Of a DNA stretch of 14,995 nucleotides, positions 1-5,787 are shown piece by piece. Location of the stretch: the NCBI GenBank assembly GCA_037442005.1, contig JBBIRA010000043.1, positions 1 to 14,995 on the forward strand, in the 5' to 3' direction. The position numbers and the translations under genes are program-made. This DNA is from Leptospirillum sp037442005. Its GTDB lineage: Bacteria > Nitrospirota > Leptospirillia > Leptospirillales > Leptospirillaceae. The first letter of the stretch is position 1; the number at the start of each line of letters is the position of its first letter. The notes beneath the pieces are model-generated. The model worked only from the letters and a program-made list of their open reading frames with translations, did no database searches and was not told where the DNA came from.

Positions 1-1
1 C

Positions 2-58
2 CTTCAGGAAATTGATCTGAAGACGAAGGCAACAAACGAGACACTCACATCACCTTAA
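2..58 (+). CDS. Possible 3' end of an upstream gene (partial)
   Basis: An open frame enters from the left edge and ends at TAA (56-58), giving 18 residues ending ETLTSP. One other forward frame closes within the first 20 bases. The peptide is charged and shows no motif, so no family can be named. The next gene begins about 105 bases later. It could equally be non-coding sequence that happens to be open. Confidence 0.22.
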   Translation, partial: LQEIDLKTKATNETLTSP

Positions 59-163
59 ACAAGACAGATTTCTGTCCAGTTGACAGGGAGTACCTCACTC
101 CTTTTGTGAGTCTATTATTCATGGGCCGGAGGATCTTGCCGGCAGAAAAGAAAGAATGGGATC
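59..163. other. Leader region of the flavoprotein gene
   Basis: This short gap holds two small hairpins: GACAGA/TCTGTC at 63-76, and CTCAC/GTGAG around 94-110. A perfect -35-like TTGACA lies at 80-85 and a -10-like TATTAT at 113-118, but they are 27 bases apart, too far for one sigma-70 promoter. I cannot define a promoter here with confidence. Confidence 0.25.
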
Positions 164-1372
164 TTGAGCCTCTCGTTTGATGTTGTCATTATCGGGGCCG
201 GTGCCGCCGGCATGATGTGTGCCGCCCAGGCGGGACAGCGCGGCCGCCGGGTCCTTCTTCTGGATCATGCTCCCCGGATCGGGGAGCGGATCAGGATATC
301 GGGTGGTGGCCGATGCAATTTTACGAATCTTGAATTGTCTTCCGACAGGTTTCTCTCGCGGAACCCCCCTTTTGTCCAATCATCCCTTCACCAGTTTGAT
401 CAACATGATTTTATCCGCCTGGTCCAGCAATACCGGATCCCCTTCCATGAGAAAACACAGGGGCAGCTCTTTTGCTCGGATTCTTCACGATCCATTCTGG
501 AGATGCTCAAGGCGGAATGTGCGCTGGGAAACGTTCAATGGTCTCATCCGTTCATGGTATCCAAGGTCGAACATGAGTCTGGACGGTTCATGATTTCCGG
601 GGAAAGAATGGACTTCGTGTGTTCGTCTCTTGTGATTGCCACCGGAGGGCTGTCAAAACCCTCTCTGGGGGCTTCTTCATTCGGATACCGCATTGCGAAC
701 CAGTTCGGATTGGCGGTTGTCCCTCCCCGTCCGGGGCTTGTTCCCCTGGTCTGGCCGGAGAAGTTGAAGACCCTTTGGGGAGAGCTTTCCGGAACATCCA
801 TGTATACGGAAGTGTCGATGGATACCCCGAAGATCGCTTTCGGGGACTCGCTCCTTCTCACCCACCAGGGGCTCTCTGGACCCGCCATCCTGCAAATCTC
901 CAATTACTGGCAAAGTCAGCCGGCCTTTTTTTCAGGTCAACAAAAACGTCCGGTCCGGATCAACCTCTTGCCGGACAGGGACGTTTCTTCCCTGATTGAC
1001 GAACACCGGTTCAACCGATCGACTCTTTCCGATTTGTTGAAAGAAGCCCTTCCCCGGCGCTTTGTCCAGGCTTTTTGCCAGGATCATGGGTGGACCCGTC
1101 CATTGGCTGAGTATAAAAACAGCGAGATCCGGTTGATGAAAACCACTTTAACCGGATGGGAGATATTCCCTTCAGGAACATCGGGATTTGAGAAAGCGGA
1201 AGTCACGCTTGGAGGGGTCGACACCCGCGAACTGTCTTCTTCGACGATGGAATCCCGGACCTGTCCGGGGCTTTATTTTATCGGGGAAGTCGTGGACGTG
1301 ACCGGTTGGCTCGGAGGGTATAACTTCCAATGGGCCTGGTCTTCCGGGTGGGTTGCCGGACAAAGCGTCTAG
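164..1372 (+). CDS. HI0933/YhiN-family FAD-dependent oxidoreductase
   Basis: This is a predicted soluble flavoprotein of about 402 residues, the usual size for the HI0933/YhiN (BaiN-like) family of NAD(P)/FAD-dependent oxidoreductases. The N-terminus has the dinucleotide-binding loop GAGAAG (residues 11-16). It is followed by the family hallmark SGGGRCNFTN (46-55), the FAD-contact motif IATGG (158-162), and a C-terminal FAD-binding end with GGYNFQWAWSSG. The physiological substrate of the family is not settled, so none is assigned. The start is TTG at 164: the frame is open only from 110, contains no ATG or GTG before it, and TTG sits just ahead of the Rossmann strand SFDVVIIGAG. The Shine-Dalgarno sequence is weak (AAGAAAG-like). 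The gene converges on ettA and seems to be transcribed alone or with an unseen upstream gene. Confidence 0.9.
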   Translation: MSLSFDVVIIGAGAAGMMCAAQAGQRGRRVLLLDHAPRIGERIRISGGGRCNFTNLELSSDRFLSRNPPFVQSSLHQFDQHDFIRLVQQYRIPFHEKTQGQLFCSDSSRSILEMLKAECALGNVQWSHPFMVSKVEHESGRFMISGERMDFVCSSLVIATGGLSKPSLGASSFGYRIANQFGLAVVPPRPGLVPLVWPEKLKTLWGELSGTSMYTEVSMDTPKIAFGDSLLLTHQGLSGPAILQISNYWQSQPAFFSGQQKRPVRINLLPDRDVSSLIDEHRFNRSTLSDLLKEALPRRFVQAFCQDHGWTRPLAEYKNSEIRLMKTTLTGWEIFPSGTSGFEKAEVTLGGVDTRELSSSTMESRTCPGLYFIGEVVDVTGWLGGYNFQWAWSSGWVAGQSV

Positions 1373-1388
1373 ATCTTTGTCCGGATTT

Positions 1389-1404
1389 CCCGGATTTCTC
1401 CGGG
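1389..1404. terminator. Weak hairpin between convergent genes
   Basis: CCCGGA and TCCGGG form a 6-bp stem with a TTTC loop in the 61-base gap between the flavoprotein gene (+) and ettA (-). No real T-run follows on either strand, so a terminator role is inferred from position only. Confidence 0.25.
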
Positions 1405-1433
1405 CCATTTATGAGATGGCACGGAGAGGGTTC

Positions 1434-3101
1434 TTAACGGTTGACCGGCTTGTATCGCAGTCGTTTGGGTTTGGCGCCTTCCGCTCCCAGCCGTTTTCTC
1501 TTGTCAGCTTCGTATTCCTGATAGTTTCCGCTAAAAAAGACAACCGACGAGTTTCCCTCGAAGGCGAGAATATGGGTGGCAATCCGGTCCAGGAACCAAC
1601 GGTCGTGGGAGATCACCAGAACGCATCCGGCAAACTCGAGCAGCGCGTCTTCCAGGGCCCGGAGCGTTTCCACGTCGAGATCATTGGAGGGCTCATCGAG
1701 AAGAAGGACATTGCCACCTGAAATCAGCGTCTTGGCCAGATGGAGTCTTCCTCTCTCTCCGCCGGATAGGGAGCCCACGATTTTTTGCTGGTCAGATCCC
1801 TTGAAGTTGAACCGGCCGATATAGGCCCGTGAAGGCGTTTCAAAGCGGCCGACGGTGAGTACGTCCGAGCCCCCGGAAATCTCATCGAATACTGTCTTCT
1901 TTGCAGAAAGACTGTCTCTGGACTGATCGACATAGGAAAGCTTGACCGATTCTCCGACCTTGACCAGGCCGACATCGGGGACCTCCTGCCCGGTGATCAT
2001 CCGGAACAGCGTCGATTTTCCGGCCCCGTTGGGACCGATGATACCGACGATGGCTCCGGGAGGTATGGAGAAAGACAGATTGTCAATCAGAAGGCGATCC
2101 CCATACCCCTTCGAGACTCCCTTGAAGTCGATCACCTGATCACCCAGACGGTCCGCGACCGGGATGAAAATTTCCTGGGTTTCGTTTCTCCGCTGATAAT
2201 CAATAGATGACAGTTCGTCAAAACGGGCCATCCTGGCTTTGGATTTCGCCTGCCTTCCCTTGGGGTTTTGCCGGACCCACAAAAGTTCTTCCTTCATGGC
2301 CTTCATCCGGGCGGAAATCTGTTTTTCCTCGGATTCAAGCCGGGCTTCCTTCTGTTCAAGCCAGGAACTGTAGTTTCCTTTCCAGGGAATCCCGGACCCA
2401 CGATCGAGCTCCAGAATCCATTCGGCGACATTGTCGAGGAAATAGCGGTCATGGGTGACGGCAACCACCGTTCCCGGGAATTTTTGAAGAAACTGCTCAA
2501 GCCAGTCGACCGATTCGGCATCGAGGTGGTTCGTCGGTTCATCGAGAAGAAGCATGTCCGGGTCGGAGAGGAGAAGACGGCAGAGGGCCACGCGTCTTTT
2601 TTCACCTCCCGAGAGTTTGTCGATGGTGGCTTCCCAGGGCGGCAGTCTCAATGCATCGGCCGCCACCTCAAGCTTCTGGTCGAGTTGATGGCCGTCCGCG
2701 GTCGCGATAATCGCTTCAAGCCGTTCCTGCTCCTTTGCCAGAGCATCAAAATCCGCTTCAGGGTCTGAATAGGATGCATAGAGCTCTTCAAGTTTGCGAT
2801 GGGCGTCAAACAGTGCCCCAAGACCTTCTTCCACAACCGACCGGACGGTTTGAGAAGGGTCGAGCACCGGCTCCTGGGGCAGATAGCCGATCTTGATCCC
2901 GGGCATTGGAACCGCTTCTCCGAGAATATCGGTATCCACTCCCGCCATGATCCGGAGAACGGTCGACTTTCCCGACCCGTTCAACCCCAGAATGCCGATT
3001 TTGGCCCCAGGAAGAAAGCTCAATGAAATGTCTTTCAGGATCTGCCGTTTGGGTGGCACAACCTTGCCGACCCGGTTCATGGTAAAGACGTACTGTGCCA
3101 T
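1434..3101 (-). CDS. ettA: Energy-dependent translational throttle protein EttA (ABC-F ATPase)
   Basis: EttA is a cytoplasmic ABC-F ATPase that binds the ribosomal E site and gates entry into elongation according to ATP/ADP status. With the start at 3101 the protein is 555 residues, the same length as E. coli EttA. Domain 1 has Walker A GLNGSGKST (39-47), signature LSGGE (163-167) and LLLDEPTNHLD with catalytic E188. A charged linker arm follows (about 245-300, with VRQNPKGRQAKSKARMARF). Domain 2 has Walker A GPNGAGKST (356-364), LSGGE (445-449) and LLLDEPSNDLD with E470. Both glutamates fall at the E. coli positions. The frame is open to 3185, but I chose ATG 3101 because AGAGGAG precedes it and the protein then begins MAQYVF as EttA does. 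There are no transmembrane segments. It appears monocistronic. Confidence 0.96.
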   Translation of the reverse strand: MAQYVFTMNRVGKVVPPKRQILKDISLSFLPGAKIGILGLNGSGKSTVLRIMAGVDTDILGEAVPMPGIKIGYLPQEPVLDPSQTVRSVVEEGLGALFDAHRKLEELYASYSDPEADFDALAKEQERLEAIIATADGHQLDQKLEVAADALRLPPWEATIDKLSGGEKRRVALCRLLLSDPDMLLLDEPTNHLDAESVDWLEQFLQKFPGTVVAVTHDRYFLDNVAEWILELDRGSGIPWKGNYSSWLEQKEARLESEEKQISARMKAMKEELLWVRQNPKGRQAKSKARMARFDELSSIDYQRRNETQEIFIPVADRLGDQVIDFKGVSKGYGDRLLIDNLSFSIPPGAIVGIIGPNGAGKSTLFRMITGQEVPDVGLVKVGESVKLSYVDQSRDSLSAKKTVFDEISGGSDVLTVGRFETPSRAYIGRFNFKGSDQQKIVGSLSGGERGRLHLAKTLISGGNVLLLDEPSNDLDVETLRALEDALLEFAGCVLVISHDRWFLDRIATHILAFEGNSSVVFFSGNYQEYEADKRKRLGAEGAKPKRLRYKPVNR

Positions 3102-3180
3102 GAGTCTCCTCTTCTTGCATGATGAGTGAGTTTCAAAAATACCTGATCCGTTTGAGGATAAGAGTTTGTCCAATCCCCGG

Positions 3181-3211
3181 ATCATACCAGAAGTGACGGA
3201 ATAATTGTCTT
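3181..3211 (-). promoter_or_regulatory. Candidate sigma-70 promoter of ettA
   Basis: Read on the minus strand, an extended -10 element TGG-TATGAT lies at 3189-3181 and a weak -35 AAGACA at 3211-3206, with a 19-base spacer. The predicted transcript start, near 3174, leaves a leader of about 70 bases before the ettA ATG. The -10 is good; the -35 and spacing are poor. Confidence 0.35.
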
Positions 3212-3441
3212 AACCGGAAGAATGTTCGGGCCATTGAACAGACTCCGGTCAATCCTTCCATTCGTTGAACTTTAATGGAACACGCATCCAGGGTTGAGCA
3301 CAATGGTTGATGTGCCAATCTTTCCGGGATCACCGAAATATCCTGACCGGAATCCTTCGTCCAGTGGTCATCGAAGAATCATTCTTGGGCCCATGGATTC
3401 TGGGGGGTGACGAAGGGGTCTCACAGACCATGTTGCGGCTG

Positions 3442-3472
3442 TTCCTCTTTTCCTGAAGAGAGAAAAGAGGAA
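3442..3472. repeat. Perfect 11-bp inverted repeat
   Basis: TTCCTCTTTTC at 3442-3452 is matched exactly by GAAAAGAGGAA at 3462-3472 across a 9-base loop. No T-run follows on either strand, so it is not a typical intrinsic terminator. It could be a protein-binding site or an RNA hairpin. Confidence 0.6.
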
Positions 3473-3554
3473 TCAAACTTGTTCTGAAAAGTAATTTTTC
3501 CGGAAATTTTGATGCGTGTCCGACGCTCTTTTCCTTCAGTGTTTTAAAATGGGC

Positions 3555-3575
3555 TGTGGATAACTCTGTGGATCT
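3555..3575. promoter_or_regulatory. DnaA-box-like tandem pair
   Basis: TGTGGATAA (3555-3563) is the exact complement of the consensus DnaA box TTATCCACA. A second, degenerate copy TGTGGATCT (3567-3575) follows in the same orientation 12 bases on. The 3' flank is AT-rich. DnaA binding is possible, but a replication origin is not supported because there is no box cluster and no dnaA/dnaN nearby. Confidence 0.35.
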
Positions 3576-3589
3576 TGATCTTTTTTTAA

Positions 3590-3616
3590 CAGAAAAAAAG
3601 ACCTTATTTTTTTCTG
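3590..3616. repeat. A/T-tract inverted repeat
   Basis: CAGAAAAAAA (3590-3599) and TTTTTTTCTG (3607-3616) are perfect 10-base complements around a 7-base spacer. A further run of seven T lies at 3581-3587. Such phased A/T tracts tend to bend DNA. As RNA this would be a weak AU hairpin. Confidence 0.5.
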
Positions 3617-3841
3617 ACCGTTTTCTGTTCAGATCTTTTCTGCTTCTGAAAAGAGAGTCAAATGGCCCGATGACCCGTTTGATCCATCAGACTTCGTCCC
3701 ATTTTTTTCCGTAATCCCCTTTTTGACGGTCGACTCTAAAAAAGAGATTCTTATTCGCATCTATTGATTTTCTTTTTCATTCCCTCTTACAGGCCTCCAC
3801 TCCCTCCACCCGAACCTGTAACGGGATGTGAGCTTTCTGTA

Positions 3842-3875
3842 TGTGCGAAAACGCACGCATTGGCGTTTTCGCACA
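3842..3875. promoter_or_regulatory. Paired operator / upstream activating sequence of the dab operon
   Basis: TGTGCGAAAACGC (3842-3854) and GCGTTTTCGCACA (3863-3875) are perfect 13-base inverted arms around an 8-base spacer. Each arm is nearly palindromic itself. The left one is GTGCG-AAAA-CGCAC (3843-3856); the right one, read on the other strand, is GTGCG-AAAA-CGCCA. A further CGCAC half-site lies at 3891-3895. The repeat axis (3858.5) is 110 bases upstream of the GC of the sigma-54-like -12 element, typical for an NtrC-family activator site. The same GTGCG-N4-CGCAC motif recurs upstream of icd at 13536-13551. Binding by the regulator encoded at 10399-11835 is inference. Confidence 0.65.
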
Positions 3876-3953
3876 ATGCACACAACGGGTCGCACATCTT
3901 CGGCGATTTCTCTTTTTCAATGAACAATATGGCACTTTCTGGAGTTATGGGTG

Positions 3954-3971
3954 TTGGCATGGATCCTGCTT
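3954..3971 (+). promoter_or_regulatory. Candidate sigma-54 (-24/-12) promoter of the dab operon
   Basis: TTGGCATG-GATC-CTGCTT matches the sigma-54 consensus YTGGCACG-N4-TTGCW with one mismatch in each element. The invariant GG (3956-3957) and GC (3968-3969) are separated by the required 10 bases. The start would be near 3981, giving a leader of about 157 bases. Support comes from the upstream paired operator and from the sigma-54 activator gene in the same operon. Mapping the 5' end would settle it. Confidence 0.55.
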
Positions 3972-4072
3972 AACAATAGGTCCAATCAATCCAGACAATC
4001 GGTGTGTTGTCTTATCTTTAAGTCTTTTTGTCTTTATTTGGTCACTCCCCTTGATCCGGCTTAATTCGAATC

Positions 4073-4086
4073 ACCGGATATCCGGT
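4073..4086. promoter_or_regulatory. 14-bp perfect palindrome in the dabB leader
   Basis: ACCGGATATCCGGT is a perfect palindrome located between the predicted sigma-54 start site and the dabB ribosome binding site. An additional ATCCGG lies just upstream (about 4054-4059) and could pair alternatively. It may be a repressor operator or an RNA stem in the leader. Short GC-rich palindromes also occur by chance. Confidence 0.35.
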
Positions 4087-4125
4087 TCAACGGGAATGGG
4101 CAACCTGGTCTCTATTTCTTGGCTC

Positions 4126-4131
4126 AAGGAG
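4126..4131 (+). promoter_or_regulatory. Ribosome binding site that fixes the dabB start
   Basis: AAGGAG lies 6 bases before ATG 4138. The upstream in-frame ATGs at 3841 and 4096 have no such site, and the 3841 start would place the operator repeat and the promoter inside coding sequence. Confidence 0.75.
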
Positions 4132-4137
4132 ATTCTC

Positions 4138-5787
4138 ATGGTTTCTGATATCGCCAGCCGTATTCTTCTGGTCTTACCCTGGCCCCTTTTATGTCTTGGA
4201 TTGGCAGGCGTTCTGTTTGACTCCCGATTCCCGGTGTCGATCCGACGTCTGGCCAGTTTTTCCGCGATCTTTTCCCTTATCTGCGCGCTTCTTGCAATCG
4301 GAGCGTCCCTCCTTGGCAGTGATCATCCGCTGACCGTTTTTTCCATTCCGATTGCTCCCGATTGGGGACATTTTTCCATTACGGTCGTTCCGAATCCCCT
4401 GTCGCTGGTCATGGCTTTTCTGGTTTCATTTGTCGGCGTCATTGTCACCCGGTATGCCAAAGTCTATATGGATGGTGATCCGGGGGAAGGCCGATTTCAC
4501 CGCCAGCTCAGCCTGACATTAGGATCGTTTTTTACGCTGGTTGTCGTTGATAACATCTGGGCCTTTTTTCTTTCCTGGGTGGCAACAAGCCTGTTTTTGA
4601 ACACTCTTCTCTCTTTTTATAAAAATCGTCCGGGTTCCTGGCTGTCTTCCCGGAAAAACTTTGTGTTGAGCCGACTGTCCGATTTCACGCTTTTGTCCGC
4701 GTTCTATCTGACAAGCGAGACGTTGCATGTCGACCGCTTCTCCCGGCTTCCTGAGGTGTTGGGCGCCTGGCATGGGCCTCTTTCCGGTTCGCTTTCTCTG
4801 GCCGCTTTTCTGATCGCGGTGTCCGCCATTTTAAAAAGTGCCCAGTTTCCCCTTCACGGCTGGCTGATCAGCGTCATGGAAGCGCCGACACCGGTCTCTG
4901 CGCTCCTGCATGCCGGGATCATCTATACGGGAGCCTTTCTGGTTCTTCGAACCAGTCCCATGCTGTCGCTTGTCAGCACCTCCATGAACCTGCTGGCGTT
5001 TTTCGGGATCATGACCATTGTGACCACCTCCTTCATGATGATTACAGAATCGAACATCAAGGAATCCCTGGCCTATTCGACCTGCGCCCAGATGGGTTTC
5101 ATGCTGATGGAATGCGGACTGGGACTTTACACCGTCGCCGTTTTGCATATCGTGTCTCATTCTCTTTACAAGGCCCACGCTTTTCTCTCTTCCGGTTCGG
5201 TGGTGGATCACTTCCGGGCCCCGGTATTGCCTCCTGTCCGGAAAAGAACAACACTTGGCCGGGCACTGACGGCCCTTTTCATCGGCTTTTTGCTGACAGT
5301 CGTCATCGCACTCCTCTTCGGGGAGACGTTCGGCCATCGTCCGGAGCTTCTGGTCATGGGGTCTGTATTGTCCGTTTCCGGCGCTTTGTTGATCCTCCAG
5401 GGAATTCACGGTCGACGGGAGCTGGTTGCCGTCTCTTTTGCAAAGATCCTGTTTATCTGCGCTTTTCTGGATGTCATGTTTTTCTCGTTACATTCGCTGT
5501 CGGCGAAACTTTTTGGAGACAGCCTTCCGGAACACGTCCACCCGACAGGACTTCTTTCTGATGGGGTCATGGTGCTGATTATTCTCTCCTTTTTTACACT
5601 CCTCCTGGTGGGAGAGCTCCTGCCGGTGATCCGGACCAGACCCTTCTTTATGAGACTTTATGTCCACCTCACGAACGGACTGTATGTCGACATGATTTTC
5701 ACAAGGGTCATCCGGAAGATTTTTTCCTACCGTGAAGAAGTTGCCGCCGGCACATCGTCGGTTGTTCCCTCGGAGGTGCGGTCATGA
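4138..5787 (+). CDS. dabB: Inorganic-carbon transporter membrane subunit DabB (NuoL-like)
   Basis: DabB is the membrane partner of DabA in an energy-coupled uptake system that accumulates inorganic carbon as bicarbonate in the cytoplasm. It belongs to the proton-conducting antiporter family of complex I subunits NuoL/M/N. The 549-residue protein is hydrophobic throughout, with many membrane helices. It carries family signatures: KSAQFPLHGWL (233-243), EAPTPVSALLHAG (248-260), the conserved lysine of NIKESLAYSTCAQMG (306-320), and HSLYKAHAFLSSG (341-353). The length fits DabB rather than full NuoL, and no other complex I genes are present. The frame is open back to 3841, but ATG 4138 has the AAGGAG site and begins just before the first helix. 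It overlaps dabA by 4 bases (ATGA), so the two are translationally coupled. Confidence 0.92.
   Translation: MVSDIASRILLVLPWPLLCLGLAGVLFDSRFPVSIRRLASFSAIFSLICALLAIGASLLGSDHPLTVFSIPIAPDWGHFSITVVPNPLSLVMAFLVSFVGVIVTRYAKVYMDGDPGEGRFHRQLSLTLGSFFTLVVVDNIWAFFLSWVATSLFLNTLLSFYKNRPGSWLSSRKNFVLSRLSDFTLLSAFYLTSETLHVDRFSRLPEVLGAWHGPLSGSLSLAAFLIAVSAILKSAQFPLHGWLISVMEAPTPVSALLHAGIIYTGAFLVLRTSPMLSLVSTSMNLLAFFGIMTIVTTSFMMITESNIKESLAYSTCAQMGFMLMECGLGLYTVAVLHIVSHSLYKAHAFLSSGSVVDHFRAPVLPPVRKRTTLGRALTALFIGFLLTVVIALLFGETFGHRPELLVMGSVLSVSGALLILQGIHGRRELVAVSFAKILFICAFLDVMFFSLHSLSAKLFGDSLPEHVHPTGLLSDGVMVLIILSFFTLLLVGELLPVIRTRPFFMRLYVHLTNGLYVDMIFTRVIRKIFSYREEVAAGTSSVVPSEVRS

Larger units (their letters stand above)
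3212..3841. other. Long intergenic region upstream of the dab control sites
   Basis: No convincing gene is present here: the longest open frames lack ribosome binding sites and recognisable domains. The first part (to about 3440) has mixed composition with short imperfect repeats, such as GGTCT-CAC-AGACC at 3417-3429. The second part (about 3480-3780) is AT-rich, with 7-base A and T tracts, a DnaA-box-like pair and inverted repeats listed separately. It may hold curved DNA, regulator sites or an unrecognised small RNA. Confidence 0.5.

Noticed and set aside
3102..3185. Longer ettA start at 3185
   Set aside because: The extra 28 residues match nothing in EttA, while ATG 3101 has AGAGGAG and gives exactly 555 residues.
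3133..3333. Minus-strand 66-aa ORF upstream of ettA
   Set aside because: No ribosome site, odd composition, and it overlaps the likely ettA promoter.
3540..3620. Replication origin
   Set aside because: Only one consensus DnaA box plus one degenerate copy, with no dnaA, dnaN or partition genes in the window. AT-richness alone is not enough.
3841..4137. N-terminal extension of dabB to ATG 3841 (99 extra residues)
   Set aside because: No ribosome site precedes that ATG, the extension holds the operator repeat and the promoter, and DabB proteins do not have such a tail. ATG 4138 has AAGGAG.
4831..5409. 192-aa minus-strand ORF inside dabB
   Set aside because: It is antisense to a well-supported membrane protein gene and has the low-complexity, Gln/Arg/His-rich composition of a shadow frame.
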